DNA from: a virus
Virus record (IMG/VR): IMGVR_UViG_3300017788_000037
Span: 1 to 48,115 of that record
Strand: one strand, 5' to 3'
Length of the DNA stretch: 48,115 nucleotides
Of the stretch, positions 1-6,740 are shown one piece after another. The number at the start of each line of letters is the position of its first letter. Position 1 is the stretch's first letter. The translations under genes were made by a program, and so were the position numbers. The notes under the pieces were generated by a model. The model was given only the letters and a program-made list of their open reading frames with translations. It made no database searches and was not told where the DNA came from.

Positions 1-1547
1 AACTCTATTATTTTTCATAATTTTAAGTTCACTCATCTCCTCAAGCAATAAAGGAATCATGGGCATTGCAATTCTCTCTTCATATACCATCATGGCTAGG
101 TCTTCATAGTGTTTTTTAGCAACCGACACAGTTTCTGTTTTAATCCCAACAGCCTGAAGTTCATTTTGAATATCAAATGACTGCCAGCGGTCAAAAGAAA
201 CCATTCCGATATTAAAGCCCTCTCTACGCAAATTAATGATCCACTGTTTTACTTCAGATAGGTTAACTGGTCCTTCTGCTTTTGGTTCCCACCAGGCAAC
301 GGCATCAACAACAACGATGGGGGCCACCTGTTCATAGTCTTTAATGACTTGAATGTTAACCCACTTATCTACATGTGCAATTGCTACCGCACACTTGTCA
401 TGCTTTTGTGCAAGGTCAGCGTGAATATAATATACCTTTTCTGGGTCTGCTTTAAATGTTGCGTCAAACCTTCTAAATTGATCTAGCGGATTTCTAGCAT
501 TCATACATTTTTCTAACTTCTCTTTTTGTTTAAAGAATGCATCTGATGCGTAGGTTGGCATACATGCAAACCTCATCATTGCATCACCAAGGTCTGTGTA
601 AAAAGCCAACTTAAAATCTTCTATTTTTCTTGTGGGGTTTACTTCCCATGTTGGTCTTTTAAATGCATATACTCTTGGAACTTTGTATGACAATATTGTG
701 TCTTCATCCCATGAAATTTCAAACTGGTTTGCTGGATCATCATGTGGCAAGTCTTCATTCATTATGAAGTTATGTGTGCGTTCAATGGTTTCTTTTTCAG
801 CAATAACTGACTCATATCTTTGTGAAATAAAATCACCTTGATATCGGGGAAATGAAAGAAGAACCACCTTACCAAGATCAGGAAAGCGAGAGTCTACTGA
901 TCCACGGAATGCTTTATAGATATTATCGGCAGTCTTACCCTGCTCATTGCCAGTATTAACTTCTGTTGCAAACCCAGAAATCTCATCAAGTACTGCCATA
1001 AGAAGGTTTAGCCCCTCGTGTGATTCTCTTTCTGAGTGTCCAGAATAAACTGTTATTGATTTATCAAACTCAACTGAGTCTGCTTTGGCATTATACTTTC
1101 CAGCAAACCAAGGAGACTTTTCAATTTTTGTTTTAAATCCTTTAAAAAAAACATTTTTTGCTTGTTGTGCGTTAATGGCAACATTTATGAGGTCAATGGC
1201 ATCTCCTGCAGGCTTACCAAAGTAAGTTGCTGGATCTTTAAGGCATAAAAGTTTATACACTACATATGCACATGCTACCGTTGATATAAAGTCTTTTCCA
1301 GATCCCTTGCCAAGTTGCAGAATCAGTTCATTCTTTGTATATTTATTAAAATGGTTTAGTCCTTCAGCCTGCCCCATTAATTCTATTAGATCTTCTTTGC
1401 GGTAGATTTGACTCATGGCCTCTACGATTTCATATTGGATGTCAGACAGCAACGGTTGACCAAGATAGTTTGGTGACTGAACAAATGTTTTTACATCTAC
1501 AGGAGTTTCAACAAAATGATTTTCTTTTAAAACATCAAAAAACTCAT
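1..1547 (-). CDS. terL: Terminase large subunit (3' end cut by window edge)
   Basis: DNA-packaging motor: an ATPase that pumps DNA through the portal plus a nuclease that cuts the concatemer. I translated it from the minus strand. It begins MSFFDVLKEN at 1547, in an ATGA overlap with the upstream gene, and stays open to base 1 (about 515 codons). The ATPase shows a Walker A-like LGKGSGKD (residues 79-86, with Asp after the Lys instead of Ser/Thr) and a Walker B LMAVLDEISGF. The C-terminal RNase H-like nuclease shows YYIHADLAQKHDK and MVSFDRW, which supply candidate metal-binding Asp residues. The C-terminus lies outside the window. It is the last gene of the replication-side operon and sits far from the portal gene. 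Family assignment is firm; packaging type (cos or headful) cannot be told. Confidence 0.93.
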
Positions 1548-2080
1548 TGAACGTCGTGGACAATTGTAATCACTTCTCCTTCTTTGGCAATCTGAGAAAG
1601 TCGGTGCATAATTAAATCACGAACTTCTGGGTGGGTAGAAGCAATTTCTCTAAGTATTTCAACCAACACATCTTGCCTTCTTTCAATCTCAATCATTTCT
1701 TCTGCAAGTTCTTTGTTCTCAAGCAAGCCAGCCTTTTGAAGCATCTCAATTCTAGATTTTTCAATGTCCATAACTAGTTTGATTGCCTGTGTTTTTGCAC
1801 TAAGATTATTTGTCATTGATGCCTCGTCAATAACTTCATATGCTTTTGTGATTAACTTACTATAATGTGTGTCTGCTCCAGCAAGAGCCTCTTTGGCACG
1901 AGCACGAATTGCCTCATTAGCAGAAGCCATAACCTTCCACTCATTAATTAATGCAACAACACGAGTTCTTGGCATATCTAAGTCTTTAGATATTTTTGTT
2001 GGATCTTGTCCTTTTAAATACTCTGTGACAACCTTGTTTACCTCATCAAGATGTTGAATTAGTTCTGTTTCAGTTGACAT
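1544..2080 (-). CDS. terS: Probable terminase small subunit
   Basis: 178 aa, directly upstream of terL with a 4-nt ATGA overlap, the normal position for the DNA-recognition subunit of the terminase. Residues about 23-48 look like a helix-turn-helix (DPTKISKDLDMPRTRVVALI). The rest is strongly helical and charged, suitable for an oligomeric coiled ring. The start is ATG at 2080, preceded by AAGGAAA, and the first 11 nt overlap the upstream gene. No catalytic motif is expected. Position and HTH support the call; the sequence alone would also fit a generic phage DNA-binding protein. Confidence 0.7.
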   Translation of the reverse strand: MSTETELIQHLDEVNKVVTEYLKGQDPTKISKDLDMPRTRVVALINEWKVMASANEAIRARAKEALAGADTHYSKLITKAYEVIDEASMTNNLSAKTQAIKLVMDIEKSRIEMLQKAGLLENKELAEEMIEIERRQDVLVEILREIASTHPEVRDLIMHRLSQIAKEGEVITIVHDVQ

Positions 2081-2405
2081 TTTTTTCCTTTGCTATTTTA
2101 AGCAATACCAAATATCCAATAAGGTCATCTATATCATTATCTCCAACATAGTCTGTTCCCCTCATAAGTCTACTTAATTTGTCATCAATTCTTACTCTAA
2201 GTTGTTCTACTGGATCTGATTTACTAAAAATTCTAACAGGCTCTAAGGCAGAATCACCATATGCAATATTTTTATCAATAAGCATTTTTGCAATTTTATG
2301 ACATGTTGAAAAAATATCGTTACCAGAAGGTGCTGCAATAGAGTGAAGGTATAAATCTTCACAACTAAATCTTTTTACATCTTTAAATACTGGTTGCAAG
2401 TTCAT
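2070..2405 (-). CDS. MazG/Nmad1-like nucleotide-associated protein
   Basis: 111 aa. Residues about 36-105 match my memory of the all-alpha NTP pyrophosphohydrolase-like family called nucleotide modification associated domain 1 (DUF1599). Key strings are MLIDKNIAYGDSAL, VRIFSK, VRIDDKLSRLMRG and DDLIGYLVLLKIA, with acidic and Lys residues spaced along helices as in MazG-like metal-binding folds. Family members are often linked to modified-nucleotide metabolism in phages, but no base-modifying enzyme is seen in this window. The ATG at 2405 follows AAGGAAG and overlaps the upstream stop as ATGA, so translation is probably coupled. The specific substrate is unknown. Confidence 0.6.
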   Translation of the reverse strand: MNLQPVFKDVKRFSCEDLYLHSIAAPSGNDIFSTCHKIAKMLIDKNIAYGDSALEPVRIFSKSDPVEQLRVRIDDKLSRLMRGTDYVGDNDIDDLIGYLVLLKIAKEKNVN

Positions 2406-2557
2406 CGCTTAGACTTCCTTAATCCAAATTTAGCAAGGTATACGTAAATAGTTTCAACACTAGTTCCGCACTCCTTAGCAATGTCTTGTGGAGACTTCTT
2501 ATCCATAACAAACCTTTTACGGAGCCAAGTCTCGCTTGTATATAGTTTAGCAGCCAT
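2402..2557 (-). CDS. Small helix-turn-helix protein
   Basis: 51 aa, beginning MAAKLYTSETWLRKRF at the ATG at 2557. A longer reading from 2635 would run back through the upstream gene and is unlikely. Residues 20-47 (KKSPQDIAKECGTSVETIYV) form a classic HTH like those of recombinase or transposase HTH domains. The protein is basic at its C-terminus (GLRKSKR). With no catalytic domain it could be a small regulator or a DNA-architecture protein for the late replication/packaging genes. Target and role are unknown. Confidence 0.7.
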   Translation of the reverse strand: MAAKLYTSETWLRKRFVMDKKSPQDIAKECGTSVETIYVYLAKFGLRKSKR

Positions 2558-2561
2558 AAGA

Positions 2562-3209
2562 TTATTTGTCAACTTCTGTATCAATAACGTCATAATGATA
2601 TGCATCTGAATCCTCTGTGATCCACTTGGAAGCATCTTCTACGTCCCATTTTCGGGTATTAATAAGGCGATGTATAACAGGCTTACCAGGCTTTGTAGTA
2701 AATGAAGGCTCTAAAACAAAGATACGGTTGTTGGGTTGGATAGCAAAGTTACCATCATCACGTTGAATAACGTGCCCACATTTATGCTGACCAGGGTTTT
2801 CAGAGTAGCCATCATCAAGATTGTTTGCGTCTCCGCTGTACCAATCTAAAGTAAATAAATACTTACCAGATACCTTAGTCTTAGTTCTATCCGTATAGAA
2901 CATGCTAAGGTTTGCAAGGTTTGAGAATTTTGTGACGGTAACAAAAGGACTAAAAGAATTCCATAATACTAAGTTGTGTATGTCTTCTTCTTTAACCCCT
3001 GGCTCAGTACAGAAAGCATTGATAGGCATTCTCCACCAGATACCGCCATCCTCCATCATAAAATGAAACAGTGGGCTTCGGTTTGGTACACTGGATACGC
3101 CAAAGATCACACATGGAAAGTATTGATCGTGACTGTCTTTTTGGTTTCGCAAAAAATTACCACGGACATAGCATTCAATTGGCGGGATGTTTGCATTTAA
3201 CTCTGGCAT
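2562..3209 (-). CDS. Conserved-looking phage protein of unknown function
   Basis: 215 aa from ATG 3209 (MPELNANIPPIECYVRG). This start has GGAGAGGA about 7 nt upstream and shares one base with the preceding stop; the longer reading from 3254 lies inside the upstream gene. The protein is rich in aromatic residues and Asp/Asn, with no signal peptide or membrane segment. It contains Cys and His (for example QHKCGHV) but no clear zinc motif. I do not recognise a family. Its place between the RuvC-like nuclease and the terminase genes suggests a role in DNA maturation or replication, which is inference only. Confidence 0.75.
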   Translation of the reverse strand: MPELNANIPPIECYVRGNFLRNQKDSHDQYFPCVIFGVSSVPNRSPLFHFMMEDGGIWWRMPINAFCTEPGVKEEDIHNLVLWNSFSPFVTVTKFSNLANLSMFYTDRTKTKVSGKYLFTLDWYSGDANNLDDGYSENPGQHKCGHVIQRDDGNFAIQPNNRIFVLEPSFTTKPGKPVIHRLINTRKWDVEDASKWITEDSDAYHYDVIDTEVDK

Positions 3210-3775
3210 TATTTGTCCTCTCCTATTGCTTTGCTCCAATTGCTTAATGCCCAATGCCCAATCCCGCAGGCATCAGCAACATCGTTATCTACAATAGATC
3301 TATCATAGATAGTGTTAATAAACTTGATAGTTCTTTCTTTTCGTAAGTTTCTTTCATATTGCTTATACCAAGATACAGACTTTGAAGGATTATCGGAACG
3401 AATCAACAGTTGTTCTTCTTTAGATATCTTCTTGTTACCAATAAAGTTTTGCCATGTAATGGGTGACACCTTGCCAATTATTTCTGTGCCTGATTGACCT
3501 GCAGATCCAAGAATTGCGCCTTGAACAAGAGCAAGGTCAGCAGCAGTTTTTGGACTATTCATAAATACTGTATGCTCAATTATTATTGCCTTAAATCCCT
3601 CATAGTGATCAAAAAATGCTTTTACTTTTTTGCCAGCATCCATTACTTTTTCATAAATATCTTTGCCCTCAAAATTAATTTTTCCTACGGTACCTAGTGT
3701 TTTTTGTTTAGTATCAAACAAAGCAAAAGCAAGACTGTTAGTGCTGGCATCAATGGCACAAATAGTGTCTGGCAT
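3209..3775 (-). CDS. RuvC-like Holliday junction resolvase
   Basis: 188 aa from the ATG at 3775, chosen because the RuvC fold begins at once (MPDTICAIDAS) and GGGGAG lies about 8 nt upstream; a longer reading from 3811 or 3805 is possible. RuvC family enzymes cut four-way or branched DNA with two metal ions in an RNase H fold. Candidate acidic residues are D9 (AIDAS), E67 (AIIIEHTVF) and D165/D168 (DNDVADACGIGHWA), in the family order D...E...DxxD. It probably resolves branched replication intermediates before packaging by the terminase encoded just downstream. A second, unrelated resolvase candidate lies at 5287-5568. Confidence 0.8.
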   Translation of the reverse strand: MPDTICAIDASTNSLAFALFDTKQKTLGTVGKINFEGKDIYEKVMDAGKKVKAFFDHYEGFKAIIIEHTVFMNSPKTAADLALVQGAILGSAGQSGTEIIGKVSPITWQNFIGNKKISKEEQLLIRSDNPSKSVSWYKQYERNLRKERTIKFINTIYDRSIVDNDVADACGIGHWALSNWSKAIGEDK

Positions 3776-3797
3776 TAGTGGGACTCCCCACTTACTC

Positions 3798-4082
3798 TTA
3801 ATCATAATCAAAAAATCCTTTTAATTCCTTTAATGTTTTATCTACTTCTTTTTTGTTTACATTGCAATTGAAGCAAAATCCAAAATCATTATATATAGAC
3901 AACTGCTCTCCACAACCACCAAGACAAAGTCTTTTTTTACCTATTCTATTTTGTCTGCGAGTTATTTGATACCTTTCGGCTATCTTTGCTTTTGTTGCCT
4001 CTTCTCTACAAGAACTTCCGCAATAAATTTGATAACTGACTTTTGGTTTAAATGGGCTATCGCACCTTTCACATAATTTCAC
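3798..4082 (-). CDS. Small protein with two zinc-ribbon-like modules
   Basis: 94 aa, GTG start at 4082 with AGGA about 9 nt upstream. Two four-Cys sets are visible: C4, C7, C21, C25 (LCERC ... YCGSSC) and C53, C57, C70, C73 (CLGGC ... CFNC). A basic stretch between them (TRRQNRIGKKR) could touch DNA or RNA. It sits between a nuclease gene and the RuvC-like gene. Such proteins are common in actinophage replication clusters, often unnamed; a homing endonuclease lacking its HNH part is another possible origin. No enzymatic motif is seen. Confidence 0.75.
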   Translation of the reverse strand: MKLCERCDSPFKPKVSYQIYCGSSCREEATKAKIAERYQITRRQNRIGKKRLCLGGCGEQLSIYNDFGFCFNCNVNKKEVDKTLKELKGFFDYD

Positions 4083-4087
4083 ATTGA

Positions 4088-4948
4088 TTAATCCTGTTCA
4101 TCTTTCAATAATACTAGAGGCTTAATCTTTATTGTGCCTGTCCCTGCTTCGGCACACGCCTTTTGAATTGGACACACCTTACAAATTTTTGAATTTGAGC
4201 GATATGGAATTTCTGGCAATTGTTGATCTTTCCAATTTTTATAAACTACCCTCATCCACTCAAAAGCCTGCTCTACCCAATTACGATAACGTTCATTTAC
4301 TACTATAGGCAACGTAAGTAACTCATGGTTATTTTTATTTTCATAAATCATAACGCCTTTACGAATCTTTAAAACCTTCATATACATTAACAACTGCATT
4401 AAGTGACCCATCTTAGGTCGTCTACTTATTTTTTTATATTGAAAACCATCGTTAGGCATTGTCTTTATTTCGCCAAGAAGTCTTTCGCCCTTATAGTCAA
4501 GCATTACGTCACCGTATCCATCAAATGGCGGATCATCAATTTTAACTCTAAACTCCATTGCTGGATGAGTTTGCTTATTATACTTTCTTGGTAGTGGATC
4601 AAACTCCATGTCTTGTGCAAGTAGACCAGAGGCTGCTATTGCTTCTTGTATTCTTTCATGTCCAAAACTTCCTTGTGTTCTGTTTGCTACACCAAAAGCG
4701 TCTGCATTGTCATAAAATATTTGTCCTTCAAAAGCCAAATACCAATACCTTGGACACTCTCCAGAACCATAGGTTAAGTTTGATGCAGAAAAATTATTCT
4801 TCTTTGTAAATTTTGGTTTTGTTTTAGCAAGATAACCAGAGTTAATTGCATCCACTAGGCCTTCAACAAACTCTTCGTCCTCTGCGGTATTCTTAACCTT
4901 GCTCTGATTATTTTTAATCATAACGTGCTTTAATAAATTTTTAGCCAT
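4088..4948 (-). CDS. Cas4/RecB-like PD-(D/E)XK nuclease with Fe-S cysteines
   Basis: 286 aa. Exonuclease of the Cas4/AddB-type fold, probably processing ssDNA ends in recombination or replication. The active site shows H97, G146-D147 (DGYGDVML), E160-I-K162 (LLGEIKTM) and a QLLMY string at 185-189 as the fifth motif. One N-terminal Cys (C65, GECPRYW) and three C-terminal ones (C256, C259, C265 in KICKVCPIQKAC) match the 4Fe-4S arrangement of Cas4-like enzymes. ATG 4948 has AAGGA 6 nt upstream and its own extended -10 box at 4971-4979. There is no CRISPR array or other cas gene here, so it is read as a phage recombination nuclease. Confidence 0.85.
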   Translation of the reverse strand: MAKNLLKHVMIKNNQSKVKNTAEDEEFVEGLVDAINSGYLAKTKPKFTKKNNFSASNLTYGSGECPRYWYLAFEGQIFYDNADAFGVANRTQGSFGHERIQEAIAASGLLAQDMEFDPLPRKYNKQTHPAMEFRVKIDDPPFDGYGDVMLDYKGERLLGEIKTMPNDGFQYKKISRRPKMGHLMQLLMYMKVLKIRKGVMIYENKNNHELLTLPIVVNERYRNWVEQAFEWMRVVYKNWKDQQLPEIPYRSNSKICKVCPIQKACAEAGTGTIKIKPLVLLKDEQD

Positions 4949-4970
4949 TGTTTATCCTTTGTTTGTACTA

Positions 4971-4979
4971 AGTATAGCA
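4971..4979 (-). promoter_or_regulatory. Extended -10 promoter box (TGCTATACT)
   Basis: In the gap upstream of the Cas4-like gene; 22 nt separate it from the ATG at 4948. TG one base before the hexamer is the extended -10 feature that can replace a -35; no good -35 is seen. Confidence 0.5.
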
Positions 4980-4981
4980 GG

Positions 4982-5287
4982 TTAGCGGATTATGTATTTA
5001 AGCGCTGATACCAAGTTGTTAATTGAATCTGCTGCCGTGAAATATATGTTCTTTTTTGCTCTGTCCGACTTGTCAACGTTGGCCATCCAAGTTGCCTTAA
5101 ATGACATTTTTGCAGCAATGGCTTGTAAGCGAACTATTTCAACCGTAGCCACATTAAGAGGTATATCTGGTTTAATTATGATCTTAGCAATAAAGGTAAG
5201 TGCTGTAGTCAACTCCTCATCCTGCATATAGTCTGCTATTTCTGCCAAACCATTTACCATATCTATTGTTGTTTGCTGTTGCTCCAT
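4982..5287 (-). CDS. Hypothetical helical protein
   Basis: 101 aa, mostly helical by residue pattern, with no Cys pairs, membrane segment or known motif (core: SFKATWMANVDKSDRAKKN). ATG 5287 is overlapped by the preceding stop and has a strong GGAGGA directly upstream. An extended -10 box (5324-5332) inside the end of the preceding gene could give it its own transcript. Its location between two nuclease genes points to DNA metabolism, but the function is unknown. Confidence 0.7.
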   Translation of the reverse strand: MEQQQTTIDMVNGLAEIADYMQDEELTTALTFIAKIIIKPDIPLNVATVEIVRLQAIAAKMSFKATWMANVDKSDRAKKNIYFTAADSINNLVSALKYIIR

Positions 5288-5568
5288 TATTCCTCCATTA
5301 TATTTTCTAGTATACTCATTTCAATTATAGCAAGTCTTACCTTTGCGTTACCCTCGCCCATTACGACCACTATCGCTGGATCTTTGCCATTTTTCATGGC
5401 ATCTGTAGTAGCCTTAGCCCAAACCTCTTTATTTAAAGTAAAAGACTTTCCAACTTCTTTAAAATCTACAACAAAAGTTTTCCAAGAAGCATCACCTTTT
5501 TGGGTATTGCGTCCAGAATTTTTGTGCTGTTTAGCACCAATTCTTTTGCTTTCGCTTTTCTCAGTCAT
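5287..5568 (-). CDS. Possible Hjr/Hjc-like PD-(D/E)XK resolvase
   Basis: 93 aa, basic N-terminus. The string NSGRNTQKGDASW followed by FVVDFKE gives D26, D35 and K37, which fit the D...(D/E)XK metal site of small archaeal-type Holliday junction resolvases and related phage nucleases. The usual N-terminal Glu of Hjc is not obvious, so the assignment is moderate. The ATG at 5568 overlaps the end of the upstream 58-aa gene, and the stop overlaps the next start. It sits directly downstream of the RecA-like gene and one small zinc gene, which fits recombination-intermediate processing. Confidence 0.55.
   Translation of the reverse strand: MTEKSESKRIGAKQHKNSGRNTQKGDASWKTFVVDFKEVGKSFTLNKEVWAKATTDAMKNGKDPAIVVVMGEGNAKVRLAIIEMSILENIMEE
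5324..5332 (-). promoter_or_regulatory. Candidate extended -10 box (TGCTATAAT) inside a gene
   Basis: Lies in the 3' end of the 93-aa nuclease gene, 36 nt before the start of the 101-aa gene. It also encodes Ala-Ile-Ile, so it may be coincidence. Confidence 0.3.
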
Positions 5569-5737
5569 TTTTTTTTACTTTTTTATATCCTTTTTTAAAT
5601 AAGATTACTTCTGATAAATGTTTTTCTGAACACATCCAAGATGCCATGCCAGTATCCATATAAACTCTCATAGTTCTTACTTCTTTTTTGCAAGTTTTAC
5701 AAGGAAACTTTCCTTCGTATGTGCTGTAATTAATCAT
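5561..5737 (-). CDS. 58-aa zinc-binding protein
   Basis: Short gene between the RecA-like and the 93-aa nuclease genes. Its ATG (5737) overlaps the RecA-like stop and its TGA (5561-5563) overlaps the next start, so the three reading frames tile without a gap. The protein begins MINYSTYEGKFPCKTCKKEV and has C13, C16, C36 and H40 (CX2C-X19-CX3H), a plausible single zinc site, then a very Lys-rich tail (KKGYKKVKKND). It could be a nucleic-acid-binding partner of its neighbours. No family recognised. Confidence 0.7.
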   Translation of the reverse strand: MINYSTYEGKFPCKTCKKEVRTMRVYMDTGMASWMCSEKHLSEVILFKKGYKKVKKND

Positions 5738-6740
5738 TTAACTTGGACTTAATTGATTCTTGCAAGTCAAGATCCTCTCTAACACGATTAACAAATGCTT
5801 CCTTGCCCTGGATTTTTGTGCCATCGGGAAGTATGTACCATGCACCTGTCCGTTCTACAACACCATTTAACTCTGCGGTAGTAACCAAGTCGCCAATGGT
5901 ATCAAGACCAATATTGTCACCTCTAAAGTAAAAATCATACTCACCAGACTGGAACCCTGGAGAGGTTTTAGAGAACTGGAGTTCCCATTTAATAGTTCTA
6001 CCAATTTTTTCTTCAATTAACTTATCTCCTACTTTAATTTTTCCTTTAATTGCTTGGTTATCTGACTCGGAACTAAATAACTTAATGATGCAAGAAGAAT
6101 AAAACTTAGTAGCCTGACCACCAGAAGGCTGCTGGCTAGTATACATAGCATTAATATTATTGCGAGACTGACTAATGAGAACAAGAAGAGTAGGCTTAAC
6201 TTTGTTGTTAGCATAATTAAGCATTTTCCATGCGTTGCTAAAGTCACGGGATTCTGCTCCAATCTGTTTTGTATTTTCCAAAGCCTTCATTTCGTCAGTG
6301 TCTTTCTCAAAATAAATTGCAGGGAGCATTGATGTAATGGAGTCTATTACAATTAAATCAACCCCAGCATTCATTAGTCCGACACCAACATCTACCATAT
6401 CGCTAATAGTTCTTGCTTGTGAGTAGATTAGTTTTTCTGGATCTACCCCCATCTGTCTGGCCCAATCTTCTGAGTATGACATTTCTGAATCAATCCAAGC
6501 ACACAGTTTTCCTTCTGCCTGGGCTAAAGCAATCATTTGAAGACACATAGAAGACTTTGCAGACGATTTAGATCCCCAAATAAGCACTTGTCTGCCATAG
6601 GGAAGACCACCACCCAGTGCACGGTTTAAACCAAAACTAGGAGTAGGTTGATATTCGTAGTTAACACCTACGCCACTTCCTAATCTTTTTCTTAACTTAG
6701 GGTCTAACTGTGCTAACGCTTCTTCTATGCTAACTGACAT
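5730..6740 (-). CDS. RecA/UvsX-like recombinase ATPase
   Basis: 336 aa from the ATG at 6740 (MSVSIEEALAQLDP), which has GGAGG 6 nt upstream; an ATG two codons earlier has no spacing to that site. RecA-fold strand-exchange ATPase. The P-loop is WGSKSSAKSS (residues 55-64), where Ala replaces the usual Gly before the Lys of GxxxxGK. Walker B-like strand LIVIDSITSMLP, then LLVLISQSRNN as the motif corresponding to the RecA Gln switch. The C-terminal part (AELNGVVERTGAWY) resembles the RecA end. It overlaps the polymerase gene by 11 nt, so recombination and replication are co-expressed. Strand exchange is inferred from the family. Confidence 0.85.
   Translation of the reverse strand: MSVSIEEALAQLDPKLRKRLGSGVGVNYEYQPTPSFGLNRALGGGLPYGRQVLIWGSKSSAKSSMCLQMIALAQAEGKLCAWIDSEMSYSEDWARQMGVDPEKLIYSQARTISDMVDVGVGLMNAGVDLIVIDSITSMLPAIYFEKDTDEMKALENTKQIGAESRDFSNAWKMLNYANNKVKPTLLVLISQSRNNINAMYTSQQPSGGQATKFYSSCIIKLFSSESDNQAIKGKIKVGDKLIEEKIGRTIKWELQFSKTSPGFQSGEYDFYFRGDNIGLDTIGDLVTTAELNGVVERTGAWYILPDGTKIQGKEAFVNRVREDLDLQESIKSKLND

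Noticed and set aside
4088-4948. CRISPR-Cas system suggested by the Cas4-like gene
   Set aside because: No repeat-spacer array and no other cas gene in the window.
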